DNA of 64,000 nucleotides from Paenibacillus sp. FSL R7-0204 (GCF_038002225.1 NZ_JBBOCA010000001.1:7502001-7566000), one strand, 5' to 3'. Positions 26,575-35,122 are shown, numbered from the stretch's first letter. A program made the numbers and translations. The notes: generated by a model from the sequence alone, not told the origin.

Positions 26575-27045
26575 ATGAACCACCTATACCCCGGGATTGC
26601 CCGGTTATATGAGAACCGGCTGCTGCGCACCGAGCTGGAATGCGAGCAGTTCGATCAGGCACTGGAGGGTCTGGCCGGTGATACGGAGGATGCCGTCATT
26701 CACCAGATCTTCAGAGTATTCGACGATGATACGGAGCAGGAAGAGGTCATGTTCAGCCTTGTTCATTTTGTAGAGAGTGTCCAGATAGAGATGTATCTGA
26801 CCCAGCTGCTGGAATCGCTGCCGGAGATGCTGGAGCATGCCCGTAACTGGGCGATTGTGCTAAACCAGAGAATTCTCCAGGACGACACTTTCCGCAGGGA
26901 ATACGCTGAGATCGCTGTGCGCATGCCGCCAAGAATCCGGCAGTGCCTGGCCTTCCTGCTGGAGGAGATCAAGGAGGATCAACCGCGGCTGTACGAGCGC
27001 AAGGTGAATTCCCTGCTGGCCAAGCTGAATACATCCGGGAGATAG
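26575..27045 (+). CDS. Imm30-like immunity protein
   Basis: A 156-residue acidic, helical protein. The block TEQEEVMFSLVHFVESVQIEMYL followed by LLESLPEMLEHARNWAIVLNQRIL and MPPRIRQCLAFLLEEI matches my memory of the Imm30 family, predicted immunity proteins for polymorphic or contact-dependent toxins. The ATG at 26575 follows GGGAGGAATTACTCT. No toxin gene is beside it, so it may be an orphan antidote. The family call is moderate. Confidence 0.6.
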   Translation: MNHLYPGIARLYENRLLRTELECEQFDQALEGLAGDTEDAVIHQIFRVFDDDTEQEEVMFSLVHFVESVQIEMYLTQLLESLPEMLEHARNWAIVLNQRILQDDTFRREYAEIAVRMPPRIRQCLAFLLEEIKEDQPRLYERKVNSLLAKLNTSGR

Positions 27046-27138
27046 CCTCGTGCAGAAAAGAGTGCAGAATGGTATAGTGTATACTGGTCAAAACCGCATG
27101 ACTGATTACGCATTCAGAAACAAACGAAGGTGAACATA

Positions 27139-29484
27139 ATGAACAAGCTCTTATTTCATAATATCCCGCTGGGAGCCAGCGGTGAGAATATACCCCAGGC
27201 GAAGGTAGCCTCGGCCCGGACGAGCCGGGAGACGGTGCAGCCGGGGGACAGCGATGCAGCTTATTTCAGGCGGCTGGAGGCGGGCGGCATTCTGCTCAAT
27301 CCGCCGCAGATCTCGGCGGTGCGCCATCATCTCGGGCCGCTGCTGACACTGGCTGGAGCCGGCTCCGGCAAAACCTCGGTGCTGATCTGCAGAACCGGGT
27401 ATTTGCTGTCTGTGCGCAGCATCGCTCCCGGACGCCTGCTGCTGCTGACCTTCTCCAGCAAAGCAGCAGCAGAGATGCGCGAGCGGATCGCCCTGTTGCC
27501 GGGGGTGAACGAGGGGGATGCCGCGCGCCTGCAGGCGCGTACGTTCCACTCGTTCTTTCTTTATTTCCTGCGGCGGCAGGGGCTGCGTCAGGATATTTTC
27601 AGCGAGACCCGCCGCCAGCATATTCTGCTGAAGCAGATTATGCGCGAACTGGGACTGCCGAAGGATGCCTATCCGCCGGAGAATCTGCTCAGCCTGCTCT
27701 CCGCCTGGAAGATGAACATGGGCTTGCCAGCACAGCTGCCGGAGACTACAGAATCAGAGAAGGAGATTAAGGCTATCCTTGCCCTGTATGAGCAGTGGAA
27801 GACCGATCATTTCAAAATCGACTTCGACGATGTGCTGCTGCTCGCCTACCAGATGCTCAGCGAACAGCCTGCACTGCTGCGGGAGCTGCAGCAGCAATAT
27901 CAATATGTGATGGTCGATGAGTTCCAGGATACGAATGCACTGCAATATGAGCTGGTAAAGATGATTGCTGCTCCGCAGGATAATCTGATGGTGGTCGGCG
28001 ACGATGACCAGACGATCTATTCCTTCAACGGAGCCCGCAGCGAGTTCATCCTGGAGTTCGAGAAGCTGTATCCGCAGGCCAAGGTGATTACGCTGGATAT
28101 CAACTACCGCTCCGGCCCGGCGATCATCGGGCTGGGCAACGGCATCATCCGCCATAATTCACGGCGCCGCACCAAGACGCTGCAGGCAGCCCGCAGCAGC
28201 GGCCTGCCGCCCCGTTATCTGCGTCCGCTGACGGCAGATGACGAGGCCGCGCAGATTGTGGAGCATATTGAGCGTGAGACTCAGAGCGGGACCCGGGAAT
28301 TCCGTGATTTCGCCCTATTATACCGCGCGACAAGCAGCAACCGGGCGGTCCTGGAGCTGCTGCTGCTGCACGATATTCCTTATATAGACTATGGGGAAGG
28401 CCAGCTGCTCTATGAGCACTGGCTGATCTCTCCGGTGCTGGATCACCTGCGCCTGTCGGTGAACCGCCGCGACTTCGCCGCCATGGAGAATATTCTGCCG
28501 ACACTCTACATGAGCCGGGATAAAGGAATGGAGCATATCCGCCGCATGGAGGCGGTGCAGGCGAAGCAGGGCCCGTTGATTCATCTGCTGTCCATGCCGG
28601 GTATGGAGGATTTCAAGGGCGTCAAGCTTCGTGAGCGGCTGGACCTGATCCGCGGCCTGCGGGAGCTGACACCGCTACAAGCGATCCGCCAGATCCGCAC
28701 GGTTTTCTACGATTATTTCATCGAAGGCAGCGAGCGGCATCAGGCTACGCTGCACCGGGAGACGCTGAAGGAAATGCTCGACGAGCTGGAGTCCTCAGCG
28801 GAGCGGTTCGCTACGATTCCGCTGTTCCTCGAATTCATAGACAACGTAACAGAGCGCAATGAGCAGAACCGACAGCCGGGGTTGAAGGAGCAAGGCAACC
28901 GGGTGGCGCTGATGACCATTCACAAATCCAAGGGACTGGAGTTCCCCGTAGTCTTCCTGATCGGAGCTTCCGAAGGCATTCTGCCGCATAGCTCCGCTCT
29001 GGAGGAGAACCGTGCGAAGGACCGCAAGCCAGCGATGGCCTCGGTCAAGGTGATCAGTGCGGCTGCGGCAAGAGCCGCAGCCGCAGCAGGCATTGCCGCA
29101 TTAGAAGAGGAGCGCCGGCTCGCCTATGTGGCCGTTACCCGGGCCAAGGAGGAGCTGTTCATCAGCTCGCCCGCCCGGCATCGGGGCAAGAAGGCGGAGG
29201 TCTCACGCTTCATGCTTGCGGCCTTCCGCTCGGCGGCTCGCCCGCAGGCACCGGCTCCAGCCGCCGGAGCCAGCACCCCGGGCAGAACGCATGTAACCCG
29301 CAGCAGCATCCCGGGTGCAGCCCCAGTGAGAACACATACCGTCCCGGTCTGGAAGTGCACCGGCAAAGCCTGTCCGGGCTGGACCCGTAAGAAGGCGGGC
29401 GGAGCTGAGGATCACCTGACCTCGAAGCCTTGTCCGCTGTGCAGCTCTCCGATGGAATCAAGCACCCGGGAGGTCCCGGTATAA
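27139..29484 (+). CDS. UvrD/PcrA-type ATP-dependent DNA helicase with zinc-ribbon-like tail
   Basis: A 781-residue superfamily 1A helicase. Motifs in order are Q-motif region NPPQISAVRHH, Walker A LAGAGSGKTSVL (about 75), Ia LLTFSSKAAAEMRERI, II VMVDEFQDTNALQYEL, III GDDDQTIYSFNGA, IV LDINYRSG, V VALMTIHKSKGLEFPVVFLIG and VI EEERRLAYVAVTRAKEELFIS. An alanine-rich insert (VISAAAARAAAAAG) lies between V and VI. The last 45 residues hold four cysteines as C-x4-C and C-x2-C (KCTGKACPGW and KPCPLC), likely a zinc ribbon. It is shorter and more divergent than housekeeping PcrA. GAAGGTG precedes the ATG. Confidence 0.92.
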   Translation: MNKLLFHNIPLGASGENIPQAKVASARTSRETVQPGDSDAAYFRRLEAGGILLNPPQISAVRHHLGPLLTLAGAGSGKTSVLICRTGYLLSVRSIAPGRLLLLTFSSKAAAEMRERIALLPGVNEGDAARLQARTFHSFFLYFLRRQGLRQDIFSETRRQHILLKQIMRELGLPKDAYPPENLLSLLSAWKMNMGLPAQLPETTESEKEIKAILALYEQWKTDHFKIDFDDVLLLAYQMLSEQPALLRELQQQYQYVMVDEFQDTNALQYELVKMIAAPQDNLMVVGDDDQTIYSFNGARSEFILEFEKLYPQAKVITLDINYRSGPAIIGLGNGIIRHNSRRRTKTLQAARSSGLPPRYLRPLTADDEAAQIVEHIERETQSGTREFRDFALLYRATSSNRAVLELLLLHDIPYIDYGEGQLLYEHWLISPVLDHLRLSVNRRDFAAMENILPTLYMSRDKGMEHIRRMEAVQAKQGPLIHLLSMPGMEDFKGVKLRERLDLIRGLRELTPLQAIRQIRTVFYDYFIEGSERHQATLHRETLKEMLDELESSAERFATIPLFLEFIDNVTERNEQNRQPGLKEQGNRVALMTIHKSKGLEFPVVFLIGASEGILPHSSALEENRAKDRKPAMASVKVISAAAARAAAAAGIAALEEERRLAYVAVTRAKEELFISSPARHRGKKAEVSRFMLAAFRSAARPQAPAPAAGASTPGRTHVTRSSIPGAAPVRTHTVPVWKCTGKACPGWTRKKAGGAEDHLTSKPCPLCSSPMESSTREVPV

Positions 29485-29542
29485 GCGAACATCCGGCTGC
29501 TTTTTTCAGCAAACCTGCCAGATATAAGCCTCTACAACAAAA

Positions 29543-29615
29543 AGCCCCTTCCAGCAGACGTACCCGGAGTCATGATATCCTCATGAATTCCGGGTACGTT
29601 CTGCCCGAAGGGGCT
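29543..29615. terminator. Strong bidirectional terminator
   Basis: AGCCCCTTC (29543-29551) pairs with GAAGGGGCT (29607-29615), with an inner CGTACCCGGA/TTCCGGGTACG stem. AAAAA precedes and ATTATT follows, so it can serve both the helicase gene and the convergent L25 gene. Confidence 0.85.
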
Positions 29616-29634
29616 ATTATTCATTAATCTGTAT

Positions 29635-30243
29635 TTAAGCCGGAGTCACTTCCGGTTCTTCAGCTTCTTCATGTACGGTCTTGATCTGAATCATGACGGT
29701 ACTTGGATCGGTCAGCACTTCAATGCCATCCTGGAAAATCAGATCCGACACCAGCAACTGGTCGCCGATGGCAAGGCCGCTGATATCCACTTCCATGGAA
29801 GTAGGCAGATCGCCTGGCATACAGCGGACTTCTACTTCATAGATTTCCACCTGCAGTACGCCGCCTTCTTTGACGCCAACAGCTTCGCCTGCAAAATGAA
29901 TGGTCACCTTGCTGTCCATGCTGATGCTCATGTTCACATGCTGGAAATCAATATGCAGCACTTTACCGGACATGGATTGCTTCTGGATGTTCTGAACCAC
30001 TACCGGAACGGTTGTACCGTCGGTCAATTTCCCTTGCAGGATCGCCCGCGGATTCGTTCTCAGCACTTCCAGCAGTTCCTTCTCGTTCACTTCAAGACTA
30101 AGAGTATCTTTACCAATTCCGTACAGTACAGCCGGGATGCGGCCCTGCTTTCTTGCCACATTCAGGTTGGACTTCGTGTCAGACGTACGATTGCTTAGTT
30201 GAATAAATTTACTCATTGCTTGGTTCCCGCTCTCTTCGACCAT
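29635..30243 (-). CDS. rplY: Ribosomal protein bL25 / general stress protein Ctc
   Basis: A 202-residue long-form bL25 (Ctc/TL5 type) that binds 5S rRNA in the large subunit. The N-terminal RNA-binding domain (residues about 10-100) has ARKQGRIPAVLYGIGKDTLSLEVNEKELLEVL; the C-terminal TL5 domain has EVEVRCMPGDLPTSMEVDISGLAIGDQLLVSDL. The acidic C-terminus (HEEAEEPEVTPA) is usual. I keep the ATG at 30243 because GAGGTGA lies 9 bp upstream; an ATG at 30216 (MSKFIQLSNRTS) is possible but lacks a good site. A promoter sits at 30261-30289. Confidence 0.93.
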   Translation of the reverse strand: MVEESGNQAMSKFIQLSNRTSDTKSNLNVARKQGRIPAVLYGIGKDTLSLEVNEKELLEVLRTNPRAILQGKLTDGTTVPVVVQNIQKQSMSGKVLHIDFQHVNMSISMDSKVTIHFAGEAVGVKEGGVLQVEIYEVEVRCMPGDLPTSMEVDISGLAIGDQLLVSDLIFQDGIEVLTDPSTVMIQIKTVHEEAEEPEVTPA

Positions 30244-30260
30244 AAATTCTTGTCACCTCA

Positions 30261-30289
30261 AGTGTAACATGACCATAGAATCTAGTCAA
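30261..30289 (-). promoter_or_regulatory. L25/Ctc promoter resembling the GT4-operon promoter
   Basis: On the minus strand TTGACT, a 17-bp spacer and TACACT are followed by the L25 gene. The spacer AGATTCTATGGTCATGT differs at only two positions from that of the GT4-operon promoter at 31562-31590. Confidence 0.75.
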
Positions 30290-30300
30290 ACCTGCAGCAA

Positions 30301-31248
30301 TCAGACTTCATATTCGGCAAAAGGATCAGGGATCTCGATTCTATAGGCTTCCGCATCGCTGACGCCTACAGACAATACCGCCCGGCCGTCCGCTCCGCGT
30401 ACCAGTCCGCCGCTGAAGATCACATCCTGCAGATCAGGCCGTTTACCCGGGCCGACCGGAAAATCGCTGCGGGCCGCAATGATTTTGACCGGAGTTGTCT
30501 CGAAGGTGCCCGGATTGAGCGAGAAGACCATAGCGTAATAATGCTTCTTCCCCAGAGGGTCGAAGCAGGCAATATGTCCAAGTACCCCCACATGGCCATT
30601 CTTAAGCAGATGGGCTTCATTGGCTCCGCCCCACTCTTCCGGCACGAACTGATGCTGCAGAATCTCCGCCTCCAGGAAGGTCTGTTCATGCAGCTCCTCC
30701 AGTGAATCAATAATGGTGAAGCCAATCTGTCCTCTGCCGCCTCGGTCTCCCTGTGGTCTGGTCAGTACGCCGATTCTGCCATCCTGAAGTTCAATCAGCC
30801 GGATATCCTTCATCAGCTCCGGACCGGAGGAGAAGTGATGCAGCGAGTCGATCCGGTATCCCCGGTAGAACTGGGTAACCCAGGAGATTATCTTGGGCGG
30901 ATTATCCCCAGCCGTAATCACCTCAACTCCGCCGACAATCAATTCTCCCTTGACGCGGGTTACGCAAGGGTCCTGCAGATTATAGGTATGGGTATGCGCA
31001 CGGGGAACCCATACACCATCTGCGCCGGATGTAAAAAAGAAGACTTGAGAGAACTCGCTATCCCGTTCCTCAACTCTTCCCAAGATCACTTCCTCCCCGT
31101 CATGCAGAAACGGAGCCGTTATATTGTAGACATCACGCCCGCCCACACCGGAGAAGACTAGCTTCTCCACGTGCACGGTACGGAGATTGGCATAAAAGGT
31201 ATCCAGTAGTTCATTACAGGTTGCTGTCTTCGCCGGGCTCCTTGTCAT
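30301..31248 (-). CDS. MTP-1/DUF1861 family protein, GT108-like beta-mannosyltransferase/phosphorylase
   Basis: A 315-residue five-bladed-propeller-type protein of the DUF1861 family: FSGVGGRDVYNITAPF, VFFFTSGADGVWVPRAHTHTYNLQDPCV, LGHIACFD and DLQDVIFSGGLVRG are visible. Leishmania members (MTPs, CAZy GT108) act as beta-1,2-mannosyltransferases and phosphorylases in mannogen turnover; bacterial members are less known. The divergent genes include a GDP-mannose synthase and a GT4, which supports a mannoside role. The ATG at 31248 has AGGAGG 6 bp upstream and overlaps the end of the XRE gene by 35 bp. The family call is from memory. Confidence 0.78.
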   Translation of the reverse strand: MTRSPAKTATCNELLDTFYANLRTVHVEKLVFSGVGGRDVYNITAPFLHDGEEVILGRVEERDSEFSQVFFFTSGADGVWVPRAHTHTYNLQDPCVTRVKGELIVGGVEVITAGDNPPKIISWVTQFYRGYRIDSLHHFSSGPELMKDIRLIELQDGRIGVLTRPQGDRGGRGQIGFTIIDSLEELHEQTFLEAEILQHQFVPEEWGGANEAHLLKNGHVGVLGHIACFDPLGKKHYYAMVFSLNPGTFETTPVKIIAARSDFPVGPGKRPDLQDVIFSGGLVRGADGRAVLSVGVSDAEAYRIEIPDPFAEYEV

Positions 31249-31510
31249 TGCCTTCCTCCTCATATTCATTTGTCTTATCTATGTCCCAGTCATTCTCATC
31301 GGATTCCATCCGGATCAATTCTCCGGGCTGAATATTGAAATACGTACACAGCTTCAACAGCAAATCCCGGGGATACTGTACCATCTCGTCTTTGTACATC
31401 CGCCGGACGGAATCGAAATGATAATTAATGTCCTTCGCTAGCTTGCGAATCGATAATTTCGGGTCATGCTTCTCCATAACCTCACTCAATTTACTGCGTA
31501 TGACTGGCAT
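31214..31510 (-). CDS. XRE/Cro-type transcriptional regulator of the mannan locus
   Basis: A 98-residue protein with a YozG-like helix-turn-helix (LSEVMEKHDPKLSIRKLAKDINYHFDSVRRMYKDEMVQYPRDLLLKLCTYFNIQPGELI, residues about 8-67) and an acidic tail (YEEEGNDKEPGED). It starts at 31510 after AGGAGGTGTATGG. Its 3' end overlaps the GT108-like gene, so the two are translationally linked. It lies at the divergent promoter of the GT4 operon and is the natural candidate to control both directions. Confidence 0.9.
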   Translation of the reverse strand: MPVIRSKLSEVMEKHDPKLSIRKLAKDINYHFDSVRRMYKDEMVQYPRDLLLKLCTYFNIQPGELIRMESDENDWDIDKTNEYEEEGNDKEPGEDSNL

Positions 31511-31528
31511 CCATACACCTCCTACATC

Positions 31529-31590
31529 ACTATATCCGGTGATTTCAAAGGAGTCAATGAATTGACAAGATTAAATGGTCATGTTATAGT
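31529..31590. promoter_or_regulatory. Back-to-back divergent promoters of the mannan locus
   Basis: Plus strand: TTGACA (31562-31567), 17 bp, TATAGT (31585-31590). Minus strand: TTGACT (31552-31557), 17 bp, TATAGT (31529-31534). The two -35 boxes are only 4 bp apart. Regulation of one would likely affect the other. Confidence 0.88.
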
Positions 31591-31640
31591 TTGGGCAGGA
31601 AATTATTTGCAGAAACAAAATTTTATACCACTCATCCCCG

Positions 31641-31671
31641 GAAAATAAAGCCCGCTTTATTTTCTTTTTTT
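31641..31671 (+). terminator. Intrinsic terminator in the leader of the GT4 operon
   Basis: GAAAATAAAG-CCCG-CTTTATTTTC is followed by seven T. It lies about 45 nt after the predicted transcription start and 40 bp before the GT4 start codon, so it would stop most transcripts unless bypassed. It is a candidate attenuator. Confidence 0.85.
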
Positions 31672-31711
31672 GTCCCCAAAAGTTCGATAATCAATAGGGA
31701 GGCTTTCTATT

Positions 31712-32893
31712 ATGAACCACAGCAACCGCAATAAAAACATTGTTTTCCTGTCCACCAGCCTGCCTAGAGAATGCGGAATCGCTACCTTCACCCAGGATCT
31801 GCTGGAAGAGTTCACGAAGCTTGAGGGCTTCAATAAACCGAGGGTCATTGCGATGAACAACAACGGAAATTACCATTACACGGACCAGGTCATGCGGGAA
31901 ATCAATCAGCAGGAGCTATCCGATTATATAGATTCAGCCCGGGAAATTAATCAGTCGGATACCGATCTGCTGGTCATTCAGCATGAATTCGGCATCTACG
32001 GCGGGGAGAGCGGTGAATATCTGCTGCAATTCACCGAGGCGCTTCTTGTCCCCTATGTGGTGATTTTCCATACGGTATTAACCAAGCCTACTCCGAAGCA
32101 GCATGAGATCATTACCCGGCTCGCCGAAGGCAGCGTCAAGGTGGTCACGATGGCCCAGTCCACGGTAGATGATCTGATCTCTGTCTATCATATCAACGCC
32201 GCCAAAATTGCCTTCATTCATCACGGTGTGCCTTATGTCCAGACAGCTACCCGCGCGGAACTGAAGACCCAGTATCAATTCGGAGACCGCAAAATCCTGT
32301 CCACCTTCGGCTTCCTGAGTCCCGGCAAGGGGATTGAATATGCTATAGAAGCTATGAGCGGAGTAGTGAAGCAGCATCCGGACGCGCTCTATATTATCTG
32401 GGGCAAGACCCATCCGGTCGTCAAACAGGAGATAGGTGAAGTATACCGTCAAAAGCTGACCGATCTGGTGCATGAATTAGACCTGGTCAATAATGTGCTG
32501 TTCGTAGACAAGCTGCTGACCCAGGAAGAGGTCATCGAGTCCCTGGTGATGTCCGATATTTATATGACCCCTTATCTGGGCAAGGAACAGGCCGTCAGCG
32601 GAACGCTCGCTTACGGAGTCGGCTATGGCAGAGTGATTATCTCCACTCCTTACCGCTATGCCGAGGAGATGCTTGCCGGAGGCCGCGGCCTGCTGGCGGA
32701 ATTCCGCGATTCGGCTTCCCTGGAAGCCAGTATTCTGGAGCTGCTGGACAATCCGGCCAAAGTCCGGGATATGGAGCAGCGTACACAAGCACTCGGCAGT
32801 ACAATGATGTGGAGTGAGGTGGCGAAGACCTATGCCGCCATCTTTCAGGACATTATAGGCCTTGCCACACCGGCTGACCGGAGTGTGATTTAA
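31712..32893 (+). CDS. GT4-family glycosyltransferase (likely mannosyltransferase)
   Basis: A 393-residue GT-B glycosyltransferase. The N-terminal acceptor part starts NIVFLSTSLPRECGIATFTQDLLEEF; LLVIQHEFGIYGGESGEYLLQF follows. The C-terminal donor half has LSTFGFLSPGKGIEYAIEA, VLFVDKLLTQEEVIESLVMSDIYMTPYLG and a modified E-x7-E zone (KEQAVSGTLAYGVGYGRVIIST). The stop codon overlaps the next ATG (TAATG). Position with a GDP-mannose synthase suggests a GDP-mannose donor; this is inference. Confidence 0.88.
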   Translation: MNHSNRNKNIVFLSTSLPRECGIATFTQDLLEEFTKLEGFNKPRVIAMNNNGNYHYTDQVMREINQQELSDYIDSAREINQSDTDLLVIQHEFGIYGGESGEYLLQFTEALLVPYVVIFHTVLTKPTPKQHEIITRLAEGSVKVVTMAQSTVDDLISVYHINAAKIAFIHHGVPYVQTATRAELKTQYQFGDRKILSTFGFLSPGKGIEYAIEAMSGVVKQHPDALYIIWGKTHPVVKQEIGEVYRQKLTDLVHELDLVNNVLFVDKLLTQEEVIESLVMSDIYMTPYLGKEQAVSGTLAYGVGYGRVIISTPYRYAEEMLAGGRGLLAEFRDSASLEASILELLDNPAKVRDMEQRTQALGSTMMWSEVAKTYAAIFQDIIGLATPADRSVI

Positions 32894-33999
32894 TGCAGAC
32901 ACCTATAGCGTTACAGTTCAGAACTGACTATATGCGCCGGATCACCGATGATACAGGAATCTTTCAGCATACAAAGTTCGGCGTTCCCGACCGTGCCAAA
33001 GGCTACACCACCGATGACAATGCGCGGGCTTTAATTGCAGCCGTACTGATGTACAAAAAAAATCCCGATGCCGCTGCCCTCGACCTGATTCATACGTACC
33101 TCTCGTTCGTCCATCATGCGCAGACGGAGGAAGGCAACTTCCGGAACTTCATGGATTACAGCCGTTCCTTCCTGGAGGAGCGCGGCTCCGAGGATTGCCA
33201 GGGACGCACACTCTGGGCACTGGGGTTCGTACTCTCCTACTCTTCCATTCTGCCGGATAACCTGCTGAATACCTGCCGGTATCTGATCAACCAGGCGCTG
33301 CCGCATATCGGCGGAATGCGCTCTCCCCGGGCCTTGGCCTATGCCGTTGTCGGACTTAGCTACCTGCTAAAAACTCCCGGAGCACGCACTTACTCCTTCC
33401 CTTATCCGCATACACAAAGCACTGAAGAAGAACAGGCCTTCCTGCCTGAAGCTATGGTTGGCGGGCTGATCGAATCGATCGCCGTCCGGCTGAATGAGCA
33501 ATACAGGATCACACAAGGCGAAGGCTGGAATTGGTATGAAGACAGCCTTACGTACGGGAACTCGATGCTGCCGTGGGCGCTGCTCAAAGCCTATAAGATC
33601 TCCGGTAATCCGGCGCTCAAAGTCACGGCTAAGGACAGTCTGGATTTCCTGATCTCCCGCACCTTCGCACCGGAAGGCTATTACAAGCCCATTGGCAGCC
33701 ACGGCTGGCTGCTGCGCGGCGGCAACCCTGCGTTATATGATGAACAGCCCATCGAAGCCTGCGAAATGCTGCTGGCCTGCGAGGAAGCGGCCGTTGTGCT
33801 GAAGGACCCGGCTTATCTGCAGCGGGCTGACCTGTGCTACGCCTGGTATACAGGGAATAATTCCTTGCAGATCTCCCTGATTGACCCCCAGTCCGGGGCT
33901 TGCTACGACGGGATTCACAGCTCGGGACTGAACCTCAATCAAGGATCGGAGAGCATTATCTCCTTCTCGATTGCCCATCTGGTGACCCATCATGGATAA
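32893..33999 (+). CDS. Alpha-helical (six-hairpin) glycosidase-like protein paired with GT4
   Basis: A 368-residue protein with the helix-rich repeats of an (alpha/alpha)6 barrel. The motif GVPDRAKGYTTDDNARALIAA near residue 30 is shared with proteins that are fused to or encoded next to GT4 enzymes in other bacteria. GWNWYEDSLTYGNSMLPWALL and LNLNQGSESIISFSIA are further conserved blocks. No catalytic residue is certain. Both ends overlap its neighbours (1 bp with GT4, 8 bp with manC), so the three proteins are made together. A trimming hydrolase or a partner subunit of the glycosyltransferase is possible. Confidence 0.78.
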   Translation: MQTPIALQFRTDYMRRITDDTGIFQHTKFGVPDRAKGYTTDDNARALIAAVLMYKKNPDAAALDLIHTYLSFVHHAQTEEGNFRNFMDYSRSFLEERGSEDCQGRTLWALGFVLSYSSILPDNLLNTCRYLINQALPHIGGMRSPRALAYAVVGLSYLLKTPGARTYSFPYPHTQSTEEEQAFLPEAMVGGLIESIAVRLNEQYRITQGEGWNWYEDSLTYGNSMLPWALLKAYKISGNPALKVTAKDSLDFLISRTFAPEGYYKPIGSHGWLLRGGNPALYDEQPIEACEMLLACEEAAVVLKDPAYLQRADLCYAWYTGNNSLQISLIDPQSGACYDGIHSSGLNLNQGSESIISFSIAHLVTHHG

Positions 34000-35074
34000 A
34001 TTCGCAACGATACTTGCAGGCGGGGGCGGCACCCGCTTCTGGCCGCTGTCCAGACAGGAAATCCCCAAGCAGCTGCTGAACATCAGCGGCAACGATATTA
34101 TGCTGAACGATACCATCGAGCGCTTCAAGGGCATCATCCCGCAGGAGAATACCGTTATTGTAACGAACCGCACCCAGGCGGTCCTGCTGGAGAGCATTAT
34201 GCACAGCAGTGTACAGAAGAGCAATATTCTGATCGAGCCTGTGGCCCGTAATACTTCAGCAAGTATTCTGTTCGCCGCCTTCTCCATAGAGCAGCTGAGT
34301 GAAGGAGATTCCTTGATGGTGGTCCTGCCTTCCGATCACTATATTACCGATGAGCCGCAGTTCCGGCTAACGCTGGATGAAGCCTGCACCGTCGCGATGG
34401 AGAGTGATGCCATCGTCACCATCGGGATCAAACCGACCTTCCCGTCCACCGGCTACGGATACATCGCTTATGACAAGGAGCCGATTGCAGTCAAGCCGGT
34501 TGCTGTATACGATGTGGCCGAATTTGTGGAGAAACCGGATTTTAAGAAGGCACAGGGGTATCTGGCCTCCGGCAATTATCTCTGGAACAGCGGGATCTTC
34601 ATCTGGAAGACTTCGGTCATTATCGATAACTTCAAGCGCTACCTGCCGCGGCTGTACAATACCATGCTGCCGATCCGCGATGCACTCGGTACAGATCAGG
34701 AGCAGGAGACCCTTAACCGGATCTATCCGCTGCTGCAGAACATCTCCATTGACTACGGCATTCTCGAGCGTTCCGACGAGGTAGTGGTCCTGTCCGGCCA
34801 GTTCGGCTGGAATGACATCGGCAGCTGGGACGCACTTGGTTCCATCTTCCCGCCTGACGATGAAGGAAACATCATCAAAGCGAATCATGTCGGCATCGAC
34901 ACCCGCAATTCCATCATCTATGGCAACGGGCGGCTGATCACCACTATCAGCGTAGACGGCTTCATCATCGCCGACACGGGGGATGCCATCATGATCTGCC
35001 CTAAGGACAAGGCGCAGTCCGTCAAAGACATTGTGGATCTGCTCAAGGACAAGGGCATGCTGGAATATGTATAG
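33992..35074 (+). CDS. manC: Mannose-1-phosphate guanylyltransferase
   Basis: A 360-residue nucleotidyltransferase that makes GDP-mannose from mannose-1-phosphate and GTP. The signature LAGGGGTRFWPLSRQEIPKQLL is at residues 8-29, followed by EPVARNTSASILFAAF, VLPSDHYI, FVEKPDFKKAQGYLASGNYLWNSGIFIWK and DIGSWDALGSIF. It lacks the isomerase domain of bifunctional ManC/AlgA proteins (about 470 residues). It overlaps the preceding gene by 8 bp and ends the operon. Confidence 0.95.
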   Translation: MDKFATILAGGGGTRFWPLSRQEIPKQLLNISGNDIMLNDTIERFKGIIPQENTVIVTNRTQAVLLESIMHSSVQKSNILIEPVARNTSASILFAAFSIEQLSEGDSLMVVLPSDHYITDEPQFRLTLDEACTVAMESDAIVTIGIKPTFPSTGYGYIAYDKEPIAVKPVAVYDVAEFVEKPDFKKAQGYLASGNYLWNSGIFIWKTSVIIDNFKRYLPRLYNTMLPIRDALGTDQEQETLNRIYPLLQNISIDYGILERSDEVVVLSGQFGWNDIGSWDALGSIFPPDDEGNIIKANHVGIDTRNSIIYGNGRLITTISVDGFIIADTGDAIMICPKDKAQSVKDIVDLLKDKGMLEYV

Positions 35075-35122
35075 GCGATGACACCCGCAGAATGAAGACT
35101 TCTTACTATGATGGAGAGCTTC

